Shown: positions 26,208 through 35,303 of the stretch, in pieces
Layout of the letters: the number at the start of each line of letters is the position of its first letter
Position numbering within the stretch: position 1 is the stretch's first letter
DNA from: Psychrobacter alimentarius
Lineage (GTDB): Bacteria; Pseudomonadota; Gammaproteobacteria; Pseudomonadales; Moraxellaceae
Length of the DNA stretch: 64,000 nucleotides
Assembly: GCF_001606025.1 (NCBI RefSeq)
Contig: NZ_CP014945.1
Coordinates: forward strand, 1,364,001-1,428,000
Direction: 5' to 3'
Program-made: the position numbers and the translations under genes
Notes under the pieces: generated by a model
The model's database searches: none
What the model saw: only the letters and a program-made list of their open reading frames with translations
What the model was told of the DNA's origin: nothing

Positions 26208-27065
26208 TTATAGGTAGTCGAATAATGCTTGAGAGACAGGGGAGTGATTGATGACAGACACGCCGCGCGCTTTGTACACTTTACCCAATAAGTTAAATGC
26301 AGGGACAATGCGCTCACTTGTTACTTTATTGAGTGTACTTGGAGCACTGTCACTGTCATTTTCATAAAATCGGGGTTGATCGCTGTTGAGTAAGTCAACA
26401 CCATACAGATGAATAGCAGCAACTTGACGTGAAAAGGCCAGTTGCGTGGCTACATAAGCCACAGTACCTGCCTCAACAAATCCATTAGTAACATTAAGAG
26501 AGACACCAATCTCAGCAGATTTATGGCAGCCATCAATAATAAAGTCTGGATGGTTTATAAAGTAAGACAGGGGCATCTTTTTATTCAGTCGTTTTTTCTT
26601 AAAGATGAGTTTACTGAAGGAGAGTTTGTTTGATTTTACTCCCCATGGCCTATCTACTGGATACAGTACACGCATGGAATGATGATGCGTAAGCATAATC
26701 TCAGGATGAGTGGTCGCCATTGCTTCAAAGACAGCTAAGGTTGCGTATAAAGGTTGACCAGTATAGTACTGCTTTAAAATTTCAGGTCGATGGCAGATAA
26801 AGCGCGCATCGCTAATGACATAGCCTACAATATTGGTGAAGTGATAATTACCACTCAGGCTAAGGCTACCATTAACAAAAATAGTGGATGTGGCCAATAG
26901 TTCAGGCAACGGCAATTGCTGTATGGATGGGCCTGAAGCGATAATGTTGACGTCTTGTCCAAGTAAGCTTTGCTCGGGCTCATTGGCATTAAAAGCCTTG
27001 ATAACGACAATCTCGTTATCAATATTAAACCTAGCGGTAGTAGGTAACCTCAAATAGAGCGCCAT
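26208..27065 (-). CDS. Unknown protein of the glycan locus, possible LOS/sialyltransferase-like fold
   Basis: 285 aa, soluble. A central DVNIIASGPSIQQLPLP followed by FVNGSLSL resembles the nucleotide-binding start of GT42/DUF115-type and some LPS-core proteins (ASGPS loop then a short strand with VNG/CN), and later HLYGVDLL with a preceding FVEAGTVAYVATQLAF fits the second half of that fold. The rest is unfamiliar. In an LOS locus it may be a transferase of an acidic sugar such as Kdo or a nonulosonate, but that is speculative. Follows the 27159 paralogue on the same strand by 93 bases. Confidence 0.5.
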   Translation of the reverse strand: MALYLRLPTTARFNIDNEIVVIKAFNANEPEQSLLGQDVNIIASGPSIQQLPLPELLATSTIFVNGSLSLSGNYHFTNIVGYVISDARFICHRPEILKQYYTGQPLYATLAVFEAMATTHPEIMLTHHHSMRVLYPVDRPWGVKSNKLSFSKLIFKKKRLNKKMPLSYFINHPDFIIDGCHKSAEIGVSLNVTNGFVEAGTVAYVATQLAFSRQVAAIHLYGVDLLNSDQPRFYENDSDSAPSTLNKVTSERIVPAFNLLGKVYKARGVSVINHSPVSQALFDYL

Positions 27066-27158
27066 ACTATTTTCCAGTATTTGCCTTCGACTATAAATAT
27101 TTTATACCGTAATGCCCTGTCTTTAAATCACTCGAATATAGCTACTATCAAATGCTAA

Positions 27159-27959
27159 TTACTGCCAGTATTCTTTTAACCAAGGACTGGGCTTTGCGTG
27201 GCGATACCATTTACCACCGCCGCCATCAATCGCATCGGGCGGATTAATCTCTCCATGGAATACCACAATTTTTGCACCATTAGGCAACGTCGGTGCACGT
27301 ACTAAATTAAAAGGAATAGGTGCCATACATTGATATTTAAAACTCACGCACCATGTCTTATCCCAGTATTCTAGATGATGATGCTCACGTAAATAGTTAG
27401 ACAGATATGCTTGTTCATGACGTACTTGGGTGCGGATGGTTTCAAAGTTGCGCTCAAAGTTTGCGAGCAAATCAGGATAAGTGTTCATACCAATATTAAA
27501 GCGATACACCGAACTGTTACCAATCATACGCCACGGCTTTTTCCAGTCGCGGATAATGACCACGCTGTCTTCATGCTTCGCTTGGTAAGTGAAAAACGCA
27601 TCGATATTATCGACAATCACAATATCAATATCTAAGAATAGTGCTACGCCTTTAAGATCATAAAGCTCAGGCTTAAAGGTGGTGAGCTTCTTCCAACCAC
27701 GTTCAGGACCTGCCGGCAAGTCCATTTCGGGGATAGGATAACAAATAATGGCAGGATCAATACCGGTGCTGTCATCAGTCAAACAAACCATCTGGAAATC
27801 TAATGTCAGATGACGACTGACCATATTGTAAAGACGATTGACATATTCAGGACCGTATTTATCTCCCCATTTCATACAAATAATATAGCGTTGGTCAGCA
27901 GTATCATCGCGGGTGTGAGTTGAATCTATGGAAGTGGTCTTAGTTACGTCAGATGTCAT
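27159..27959 (-). CDS. GT8-like glycosyltransferase C, paralogue of gene A
   Basis: 266 aa from the ATG at 27959; the frame continues 66 bases upstream without a good ribosome site, and homology to gene A begins shortly after the chosen start. Shares with 16486-17322: RYIICMKWGDKYGPEYVNRLY, the DxD motif in GVALFLDIDIVIVDNIDAF, GAKIVVFHGEINPPDAI (a clearer HG motif) and the C-terminal WLKEYW. GT-A fold; sugar unknown. Lies between the unknown 26208 gene and the LpxL-like gene. Confidence 0.78.
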   Translation of the reverse strand: MTSDVTKTTSIDSTHTRDDTADQRYIICMKWGDKYGPEYVNRLYNMVSRHLTLDFQMVCLTDDSTGIDPAIICYPIPEMDLPAGPERGWKKLTTFKPELYDLKGVALFLDIDIVIVDNIDAFFTYQAKHEDSVVIIRDWKKPWRMIGNSSVYRFNIGMNTYPDLLANFERNFETIRTQVRHEQAYLSNYLREHHHLEYWDKTWCVSFKYQCMAPIPFNLVRAPTLPNGAKIVVFHGEINPPDAIDGGGGKWYRHAKPSPWLKEYWQ

Positions 27960-28092
27960 AATGCACTCGTAGTGAGATAATAGTGAGGTAAATGAAGGAC
28001 GAACAATAAAAAAATAAAGATGCAAGATTTGGCCAATATTAGCATAACTGCCACTGATGATATTTCTATATAGTTAAACCATATTATCGTTA

Positions 28093-29064
28093 TTATCCGT
28101 GATTATCGAACTTAATATTACCACCTAAACCATTGTTAGAACGATCGGACGTGGTAGCATGATGCGCTTGAATAAAGGCTGCTAAAATTGCTTTGTCTTT
28201 TCTATAAGGGTTGCCCAATTTTGGTATGCGCTTAAAACGTCGATAGCCCCACATATAATGACTACAGTTGTCTTTAATCATATGCTCCATGGCTCGATTG
28301 AGAGCCTCTGTGGCTGTTTCAACATTGCGGTCGTGCAAGTCTGGATCATCAAGTTTGTAGCAATAAATATCAAACCCACGTCCATCGTCACGGCGAATAC
28401 AAGATAAGCCAACCAATGCACATTTGGTTTTACTGGCAAGTTTGGAGGCGAGCGTACTGGTTAAGGTATTAATACCAAAAAAAGGTACGACCACCCCCCC
28501 TGAAGGGTCAGGTACGTGGTCTGGTAAAACAATACTAAAACCACCTTGTTTGAGCGTTTTAAATACAGCCTTAACGCCACTACCATCAGTAGGCACTAAA
28601 GTTGCATTAAGCCTTGCACGACCTTTTAGCACAAAATCATTGGTTATACGGCCTTTGACAGGCTTGTACATAATGGTTGGTGAGCCAAATTGATTGAGCC
28701 ATGCGTTCATCATCTCCCATGTGCCAAGGTGCGGGACGATAGCAAGCATGCCGTTGGGACTGGCCAGTCCTTCTAATAAAATATCTTTATTATGAACATC
28801 GAGGATCTGATCAATGCTCCACTCGGGTGGCATTGCCCAGCTTTTGATAGACTCAATACTGGTCAAACATTGATGATAAATAATGTCTTTAGTCAGAGCT
28901 TTTTTTTGTGAATTAGATAAGGTAGGAGCAATCAGCGCCATATTGATATGTATGGTACGCATGATGCTTAAACGAGGCATCTTAATAATTACCCAGGCAA
29001 CAATACGTGCCATTGTCTGTAATATAGACAATGGCACGTATTTAAAAACATGATATGGATTCAT
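28093..29064 (-). CDS. LpxL/HtrB-type lipid A acyltransferase
   Basis: 323 aa, anchored by a hydrophobic N-terminal segment (about residues 10-28, MARIVAWVIIKMP). The catalytic HxxxxE motif is HLGTWE in AIVPHLGTWEMMNAW (about 112-117), followed by YKPVKGRITNDFVLKGR and DHVPDPSGGVVVPFFG, and the C-terminal WGYRRFKRIP, all typical of lysophospholipid/lipid A late acyltransferases. Likely adds a secondary acyl chain to lipid A or Kdo-lipid A at the inner membrane. Its place beside aspS at the right edge of the glycan locus fits LOS synthesis. The exact acyl position (LpxL or LpxM) is not decidable here. Confidence 0.88.
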   Translation of the reverse strand: MNPYHVFKYVPLSILQTMARIVAWVIIKMPRLSIMRTIHINMALIAPTLSNSQKKALTKDIIYHQCLTSIESIKSWAMPPEWSIDQILDVHNKDILLEGLASPNGMLAIVPHLGTWEMMNAWLNQFGSPTIMYKPVKGRITNDFVLKGRARLNATLVPTDGSGVKAVFKTLKQGGFSIVLPDHVPDPSGGVVVPFFGINTLTSTLASKLASKTKCALVGLSCIRRDDGRGFDIYCYKLDDPDLHDRNVETATEALNRAMEHMIKDNCSHYMWGYRRFKRIPKLGNPYRKDKAILAAFIQAHHATTSDRSNNGLGGNIKFDNHG

Positions 29065-29134
29065 GAATATCCATATGGTGATAAATCACCTAACATGTGG
29101 CGTAAAAAATAACCAAACATCATCACATCGTTTA

Positions 29135-30949
29135 TTATTTGGTATCAGCTTGTGCTTTCTCGCGCACACGGATACCAAGATCACGTAACTGCTTGCTATC
29201 GACTTCAGCAGGCGCTTGAGTTAGTGGACACTCAGCCGTCTTGGTTTTTGGGAAAGCGATGACATCACGAATAGAGTCTGCGCCTACCATGAGCATGATC
29301 AGACGATCCAAACCAAACGCCAAGCCACCATGCGGTGGTGCACCAAATTTTAGCGCGTCAAGTAAGAAACCAAATTTGTCTTCAGCTTCCTGCTCACCGA
29401 TACCTAGTGCATCAAGTACGGCCTGTTGCATATCGTAGGTATTGATACGTAAGCTACCACCGCCAACCTCAGTACCATTTAGTACCATATCATAAGCGAT
29501 AGAAAGGGCAGATTCTGGGTTGTTTTTCAACTCTTCAACAGAGCCTTTAGGCTTGGTAAATGGATGATGCATAGACGTCCAACGACCATCGTCTGTCTCT
29601 TCAAACATTGGGAAGTCAGTCACCCAAAGTGGTGCCCACTGACAAGTCGTCATCTCAAGATCTAGACCAATCTTTTGACGAAGTGCACCAATGGCATCAT
29701 TCACCACACTCGCTTTATCTGCACCGAAGAAAATAATATCGCCATCTTCTGCAGCAGTACGCTCGATTAGGCTAACCAGAACATCATCAGTCATGTTTTT
29801 GATGATGGGTGACTGTAGACCCGATTCTTGATCCACACCATTGTTAATGCTGCTTGCATCATTGACTTTAATATAAGCCAAGCCGCGCGCGCCATATATA
29901 CCAACAAACTTGGTATAAGCATCGATTTGCTTACGGCTTAATGATGCGCCACCAGGAATGCGTAGGGCAGCCACACGACCTTTAGGATCGTTAGCAGGGC
30001 CAGCAAACACTTTGAAATCAACGTCTTTCATCAAATCTGCAACGTCAACCAATTTCAATGGAATACGCAAGTCAGGCTTGTCTGATGCATAGTCGCGCAT
30101 AGCTTCAGCGTACGTCATACGTGGGAATTGATCGAACTCAACGTCCATCATCGTTTTAAATAAATGCTTGATGAGGCCTTCGTTGATGTTCATGATTTCT
30201 TCTTCATTTAAGAAAGAAGTCTCAATATCGACTTGAGTAAATTCAGGCTGACGATCAGCGCGTAAGTCTTCATCGCGGAAACATTTAGCGATTTGATAAT
30301 AACGATCAAAACCTGACACCATTAATAATTGCTTAAACAGCTGTGGTGATTGTGGTAATGCAAAGAAATTACCTGGGCGTGTGCGTGAAGGTACAAGATA
30401 ATCACGCGCGCCTTCTGGTGTGGCACGGGTCAAGATAGGCGTTTCAACGTCTAAGAAGCCATGATCATCTAAGTAACGACGAATCGCTGATGTGGCTTTA
30501 GCACGGAACACCATACGCTCTTGCATCTGCGGACGGCGCATATCAAGATAGCGATATTTCAGACGCAAGTCTTCTGATACAGTGGTTTTTTCGTCATTCA
30601 ATGGGAATGGCGGCGTTTCAGACTTAGCCAGTATCTCAATCTCTTTACCCAATAGCTCGATTTGGCCACTGGTCATGGTATTGTTTTCAGTACCTTCATA
30701 ACGGCGACGTACGCGACCAGTTATTTTTAGTACGTATTCAGGACGTACCGCATCAGCAGTAGCAAAGGCTTCTGGGGTATCAGGATCGACAACTACCTGC
30801 AAGATACCAGCGCGGTCACGCATGTCCAAGAAAATCACGCCGCCATGATCGCGACGACGATGTACCCAGCCTACGACACTAATGGTTTGCTCAAGTAAGC
30901 TTTCGGTTACGGCTCCGCAATATTCGTCTCGGTATTCGCTATGCGTCAT
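29135..30949 (-). CDS. aspS: Aspartyl-tRNA synthetase
   Basis: Class II aminoacyl-tRNA synthetase, 604 aa, bacterial-type length with the GAD insertion. Seen: OB-fold anticodon-binding start ([22 protein letters not shown]), motif 2 [16 protein letters not shown], and motif 3 [13 protein letters not shown] near the C-terminus. Whether it is discriminating or charges tRNA-Asn as well cannot be told by eye. Forms the right border of the ilvE-aspS glycan locus. Divergent from sohB across 356 bases. Confidence 0.97.
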   Translation of the reverse strand: MTHSEYRDEYCGAVTESLLEQTISVVGWVHRRRDHGGVIFLDMRDRAGILQVVVDPDTPEAFATADAVRPEYVLKITGRVRRRYEGTENNTMTSGQIELLGKEIEILAKSETPPFPLNDEKTTVSEDLRLKYRYLDMRRPQMQERMVFRAKATSAIRRYLDDHGFLDVETPILTRATPEGARDYLVPSRTRPGNFFALPQSPQLFKQLLMVSGFDRYYQIAKCFRDEDLRADRQPEFTQVDIETSFLNEEEIMNINEGLIKHLFKTMMDVEFDQFPRMTYAEAMRDYASDKPDLRIPLKLVDVADLMKDVDFKVFAGPANDPKGRVAALRIPGGASLSRKQIDAYTKFVGIYGARGLAYIKVNDASSINNGVDQESGLQSPIIKNMTDDVLVSLIERTAAEDGDIIFFGADKASVVNDAIGALRQKIGLDLEMTTCQWAPLWVTDFPMFEETDDGRWTSMHHPFTKPKGSVEELKNNPESALSIAYDMVLNGTEVGGGSLRINTYDMQQAVLDALGIGEQEAEDKFGFLLDALKFGAPPHGGLAFGLDRLIMLMVGADSIRDVIAFPKTKTAECPLTQAPAEVDSKQLRDLGIRVREKAQADTK

Positions 30950-31305
30950 AATATAGTTATCCAGTTATCAGCCCAATTCAAAGTACAATAATGCAGCCAT
31001 TGCCGCGCGATTCAAGCCATTTGCAAAAAAAGCACAAACAACGCGATTTAGACAAAGGTCATCACGTTGGCTACAGAAGATTTGATACAAACGCATATTA
31101 TGCCTAATCTGCCATTGTTATACAACCAGATGCGTTTAATCAGAATAGAGTAATACGTCGGTATCAGACTTATTTATTCAGTAACATTTGGATTGGGTTA
31201 AATATTGTCAGTTTGCTTGAAAACTTAGCCAAGTGTGCGCATATCAACCGCACGCTAATAAAAACAGCCATATCGATATATCTACTGAATTGAGGAATTA
31301 CCATT
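30950..31305. other. Divergent intergenic region, aspS / sohB
   Basis: Holds the two 5' leaders. TGAGGAATT at 31291-31299 is the ribosome site of sohB. I see possible -35/-10 pairs on both strands but none strong, no hairpin of note and no small coding frame. Confidence 0.4.
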
Positions 31306-32292
31306 ATGTTGTTTCATTCACCTAAGAACCCTATTGAGCTCAAGATACTTCATCTTAATGAAGCGCAAAAACAGCGCCGTGAAGACTTGATGGAAGCCAC
31401 ACAAGGTAAAGATGCGCTTAAGCAATTTAAAAAAACAATGGCTAAAAAAGCCAAACAGGCATTAAAAGCCAAATCTAAAAACAAGAAAAAAGGCTCTAGT
31501 ACCAATACTAAGTCACAAGTGTTCGTTTTGGATTTCGATGGCGATATTAAAGCAGCAGCGGTTAAGCATTTGCGGGAAGAAATCAGTACCCTGATTAGTG
31601 CTGCAAACAAAGGTGATGAAGTGGTCGTCCGTCTCGAATCAGGCGGTGGTCTCGTACACGGTTACGGACTGGCAGCCGCGCAATTGGTACGCTTGAAAGA
31701 AGCTGGTCTAAAGCTGACTGTGTGTGTGGATAAGGTTGCTGCAAGCGGCGGCTACATGATGGCTTGTGTTGCAGACAACGTTGTGGCTGCACCATTTGCT
31801 ATTATTGGGTCAATCGGTGTGGTTTCACAATTGCCAAACTTCCATAAATGGCTAAAAAACCATGACATCGATTATGAGATGTTCACCGCTGGTGACTATA
31901 AACGTACAGTGACTGTATTTGGCGAAAATGACGAAGAAGATCGCGCTAAGTACCAAGAAGAGCTGGAACAGACGCATGAGTTATTCAAACATTTTGTTAA
32001 TACTTACCGTCCAACGTTGGATGTAGCCAAAGTCGCAACTGGTGAGCATTGGTACGGCGAAGATGCGCTAAAATTGAACTTGATTGATAGTCTACAAACG
32101 TCAGATAGTTATATCTTAGCTCGTATGGAAGATAGTGAGGTATATGCGCTGCATTCTCGTCAAAAGCCAACATTGGCAGAAAAGCTTGGACTTGCACAGG
32201 CGGCAGAGGCGACGCTAACGATAGCAGTTGATAAATTGCCAGATGCATTGGCTCGTTTTGATTTAAACAGCCGTCTGAACATTTTAAAGTAG
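31306..32292 (+). CDS. sohB: Peptidase S49 SohB-like, without the N-terminal membrane anchor
   Basis: 328 aa. Strong SohB signature: VFVLDFDGDIKAAAV, VVVRLESGGGLVHGYGLAAAQL, the catalytic serine in VDKVAASGGYMMACVAD, GSIGVVSQLPNFHKWL, and the lysine in AGDYKRTVTVFGEN, VATGEHWYGEDAL. E. coli SohB starts with a membrane segment; here the protein opens with a soluble helical, Lys-rich stretch (about 20-65) and no hydrophobic segment. GAGGA lies 9 bases before the ATG, supporting this start. Location may thus be cytosolic, or membrane contact is by other means. Own terminator follows. Confidence 0.88.
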   Translation: MLFHSPKNPIELKILHLNEAQKQRREDLMEATQGKDALKQFKKTMAKKAKQALKAKSKNKKKGSSTNTKSQVFVLDFDGDIKAAAVKHLREEISTLISAANKGDEVVVRLESGGGLVHGYGLAAAQLVRLKEAGLKLTVCVDKVAASGGYMMACVADNVVAAPFAIIGSIGVVSQLPNFHKWLKNHDIDYEMFTAGDYKRTVTVFGENDEEDRAKYQEELEQTHELFKHFVNTYRPTLDVAKVATGEHWYGEDALKLNLIDSLQTSDSYILARMEDSEVYALHSRQKPTLAEKLGLAQAAEATLTIAVDKLPDALARFDLNSRLNILK

Positions 32293-32368
32293 ATCTATTA
32301 TTAGTATGATTATTTTTAGATAGTACTTGGAATTACCGATAATCATCTGAGCACTGTTTGTATTTTGT

Positions 32369-32400
32369 AAAAGGCGTGTCCTAACGGGTCGCGCCTTTTT
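32369..32400 (+). terminator. Terminator of sohB
   Basis: AAAAGGCG (32369-32376) pairs with CGCCTTTT (32392-32399), with further partial pairing inside, and ends in a T-run; 77 bases after the sohB stop. Confidence 0.75.
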
Positions 32401-32516
32401 GCTGTTTATTCAAAACTGCTGTGTTATAAATACAGGAGACAAAAAACAGTATACGTACGTGCACTATAAGAAGTTTTTTTTAGAACTTGATGAAAATAAG
32501 GAAAAGGATATCACTT

Positions 32517-33788
32517 ATGTCTAACAATACATTGATGTTTACGGCAACAGAACATGGTCAAGCCATGTACAAGAAAGTCAAAGCGTTTATCGAGACGCAG
32601 ATTGAACCCATTGAAGCGCAATTCTGGCATGAGTGTCACGAGCAAAACCCTGATGGTAATTGGCGCAACTGGCAGTGGCCAGAACAATACGAGAGCTTAC
32701 GCAAACAAGCACGGGAAGCTGGAATGTGGAATTTATTCTTGCCAGACGATACCTTAGGTGCTGGTCTTTCGGTCACTGATTATGCACCGATTGCAGAATT
32801 AACCGGTCGCAGTTTGCTGGCGCCTTATGTATTCAACTGTAATGCGCCTGACAGCGGCAACATGGAGCTACTGTGGCGCTACGGTTCTGAGGAGCAGCAG
32901 GAAAAATGGCTGACCCCAATTTTGGAAGGTAAAACACGCTCTGTATTTTGTATGACGGAGCCTGATGTGGCCTCGAGCGATGCGACCAATATGCAAGCGA
33001 CTGCTGTGGTAGAGGGCGATGAGATCGTCATCAATGGTAGTAAATGGTGGTCATCTGGTCTTGGTGATCCTGCCGTTGATATCTTGATTGTCATGGCATA
33101 CACGCCTGACGATAACAAAGACCGTCATCATCAGCATTCTATGGTGCTTGTGCCAGTCAAAACAGCAGGCGTCAATATCGAGCGCATGTTAAAAGTATTT
33201 GGCGATTATGATGCGCCACATGGACATGGCGAGGTCAGCTTCAATAATGTACGAGTGCCTGTCAGTCACTTTATTGGGGGCGCAGGCATGGGTTTTGAGA
33301 TTGCTCAAGGGCGCCTAGGGCCAGGTCGTATCCATCATTGTATGCGTTGTATTGGTGCTGCTGAAAAATCGCTTGAGTTGGCAGTGAAACGTGGTATGGC
33401 ACGCACAGCATTTGGTAAACCTTTAATACAGTTGGGTGGAAATTTTGAGCGTATCAGCGATGCCCGTATCAAAATTGATCAAGCCCGCTTACTGACCTTG
33501 TATGCGGCACAAAAAATGGATGCTCAAGGTACAAAAGCCGCACTCACTGAAATATCAGCCATCAAAGTTGTCGCTCCTACTGTATTGCAAGAAGTGGTGG
33601 ATATGGCAATCCAGATTCATGGCGGTATGGGTATGTGCCAAGATACACTGCTACCAAATTTCTTTGCGCAAGCACGGGCACTACGACTGGCTGATGGGCC
33701 TGATGAGGTACATAAGACCATGATTGCCAAGTTAGAATTAAAGCGTCAAGGTTTTGGTCGCTCATCTGCACATAAAAAGTCCTCATAG
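32517..33788 (+). CDS. ACAD10/11-type acyl-CoA dehydrogenase
   Basis: FAD flavoprotein, 423 aa from the ATG at 32517 (AAGGA 8 bases upstream); an in-frame ATG 30 bases earlier is not needed. N-terminal helical domain with NPDGNWRNWQWPEQYESLRKQA, middle beta domain with FCMTEPDVASSDATNMQ and NGSKWWSSG, C-terminal domain with RTAFGKPL and IHGGMGMCQDT. Near the C-terminus the usual EGT region reads LADGPDEVHKTMIA, characteristic of the ACAD10/11 branch rather than classical FadE/Acd enzymes. With the kinase gene downstream this suggests handling of 4-phosphoacyl-CoA (see findings). First gene of the cluster. Confidence 0.9.
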   Translation: MSNNTLMFTATEHGQAMYKKVKAFIETQIEPIEAQFWHECHEQNPDGNWRNWQWPEQYESLRKQAREAGMWNLFLPDDTLGAGLSVTDYAPIAELTGRSLLAPYVFNCNAPDSGNMELLWRYGSEEQQEKWLTPILEGKTRSVFCMTEPDVASSDATNMQATAVVEGDEIVINGSKWWSSGLGDPAVDILIVMAYTPDDNKDRHHQHSMVLVPVKTAGVNIERMLKVFGDYDAPHGHGEVSFNNVRVPVSHFIGGAGMGFEIAQGRLGPGRIHHCMRCIGAAEKSLELAVKRGMARTAFGKPLIQLGGNFERISDARIKIDQARLLTLYAAQKMDAQGTKAALTEISAIKVVAPTVLQEVVDMAIQIHGGMGMCQDTLLPNFFAQARALRLADGPDEVHKTMIAKLELKRQGFGRSSAHKKSS

Positions 33789-33869
33789 GCATGCCCAAAT
33801 TATGGGTTACCGATCAGCTCGTGACCCAAAAGTAAGCAAAGCTATCAAACCATAATAAGGCGTTTAAAG

Positions 33870-33901
33870 ATTCACTATGAATGATTGAATAGTGAATTTT
33901 T
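33870..33901 (+). terminator. Hairpin with T-run between the dehydrogenase and kinase genes
   Basis: Perfect 9-bp stem ATTCACTAT (33870-33878) / ATAGTGAAT (33889-33897), 10-base loop, TTTTT directly after. A/T-rich stem, so possibly a partial terminator that lowers expression of the downstream genes. Confidence 0.55.
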
Positions 33902-33974
33902 CATTACTTGATAGTTTGATAGTTTTTAACATTGAATTTTTAACAATAAATGACCACAGGATAAGGAACATCTT

Positions 33975-35267
33975 ATGGCAACTGATTATTCTAAAAGCCA
34001 AACCGATGACAAAAATATGTCCACTGAGATCAACAGTCAGATACTGGATAAAGGTGGCGAGGTTCGTGATGGCGAAGCGCTTGATAGTAAAACTGTCAGT
34101 ACATGGCTACGCGATCAAGGAATTGATATACAAGGTGAACCTACCGTTACTCAATTTTCAGGTGGTGCATCAAACTGGACGTACCGTTTGCAATATGACA
34201 ATCAGGATTTGATCTTGCGTCGTCCGCCAAAAGGCACTAAAGCCAAATCAGCACATGATATGGTGCGCGAATATACAGTACAAAAAGCGCTAAAAGATGC
34301 TTATCCCTATGTGCCAAAAATGGTGGCGCTCTGTACAGATGAAGGCGTGATTGGCGCTGATTTTTATGTCATGGAGCGTATGGAAGGCATTATTCCTCGT
34401 GCTAATTTACCAAAGGGTGTCGATTTAGACACCGCACAAACGCGAGCTTTATGTACCAATGTCATCGACGCATTGATTGAGTTGCATCAAGTGGATTATA
34501 AACAGCATCCTGATCTAATGAGCTTAGGTCGCGGCGAGGGTTATTGCGAACGTCAGGTCAGCGGTTGGGATAAGCGCTATGTTAAAGCAAAAACGCCTAA
34601 TGTCCCAAGTTTTGCGTTAGTGAGGCAATGGTTGGGTAAGCACACACCTGCGGACAGTAAAACCTGTGTCATTCATAATGATTGGCGCTTTGACAATGTA
34701 ATTTTAGATGCCAATAATCCGACGGAAGTTATCGGTGTGCTCGATTGGGAAATGGCGACATTGGGTGACCCTCTGATGGATTTGGGTAGTGCTTTGGCGT
34801 ACTGGATTGAAGAAGATGATAACATCATTATGCAGCAATCTCGTCGTCAGCCAACCCATTTAAAAGGCATGATGACCCGTCAGGAAGTGGTTGATTATTA
34901 CCTTGAGCAGACAGGGCTTAAGATAGACAACTGGACTTTTTATGAAGTGTTTGGGCTATTCCGTCTGGCAGGGATTGTCCAGCAAATTTACTATCGTTAC
35001 TACAACAAACAAACGACCAATCCCGCGTTTAAGAATTTTTGGATCATTGTGCATGTATTGCATGCCAAATGTCTTAAATTGATTGCTCAATATGAAGGCG
35101 AGGCATTGTTTGTCAGCCATGTACAGCCTCATTTGCAAGACAGAGGTATTGATGCTGCCACCATTGAGCAGCTACCAAGTCCTGTACAGTCTGTTATTAA
35201 AGGCATTTTACCCAGAAGTTACTTTGTACAATCGCCTCACAAGTCTGCTGAGCAAACAATCAAATAA
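33975..35267 (+). CDS. Phosphotransferase of the ACAD11/LvaA type (APH fold)
   Basis: 430 aa aminoglycoside-phosphotransferase-fold kinase. Seen: QFSGGASNWTYRL (nucleotide loop), LILRRPPKGTKAKSAHDMVREY, Brenner-type catalytic loop CVIHNDWRFDNVILD, and metal-binding VLDWEMATLGDPLMDLG, the form seen in the kinase half of human ACAD11 and in bacterial relatives such as LvaA of Pseudomonas putida, which phosphorylates 4-hydroxyacyl-CoA. An N-terminal ~40 residues are extra and polar. AAGGA lies 9 bases before the ATG. Antibiotic kinase activity is unlikely in this context. Confidence 0.88.
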   Translation: MATDYSKSQTDDKNMSTEINSQILDKGGEVRDGEALDSKTVSTWLRDQGIDIQGEPTVTQFSGGASNWTYRLQYDNQDLILRRPPKGTKAKSAHDMVREYTVQKALKDAYPYVPKMVALCTDEGVIGADFYVMERMEGIIPRANLPKGVDLDTAQTRALCTNVIDALIELHQVDYKQHPDLMSLGRGEGYCERQVSGWDKRYVKAKTPNVPSFALVRQWLGKHTPADSKTCVIHNDWRFDNVILDANNPTEVIGVLDWEMATLGDPLMDLGSALAYWIEEDDNIIMQQSRRQPTHLKGMMTRQEVVDYYLEQTGLKIDNWTFYEVFGLFRLAGIVQQIYYRYYNKQTTNPAFKNFWIIVHVLHAKCLKLIAQYEGEALFVSHVQPHLQDRGIDAATIEQLPSPVQSVIKGILPRSYFVQSPHKSAEQTIK

Positions 35268-35303
35268 CAATTTATGAAAGATATGATAAGAAGGGATTCA
35301 TTT

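Noticed and set aside
16486..29064. Glycan locus considered as a mobile island
   Set aside because: No integrase, transposase, direct-repeat ends or tRNA border seen; variable locus held by ilvE and aspS explains it better.
33975..35267. Aminoglycoside resistance kinase
   Set aside because: Fold is shared, but sequence type and the neighbouring acyl-CoA genes point to the ACAD11/LvaA branch.
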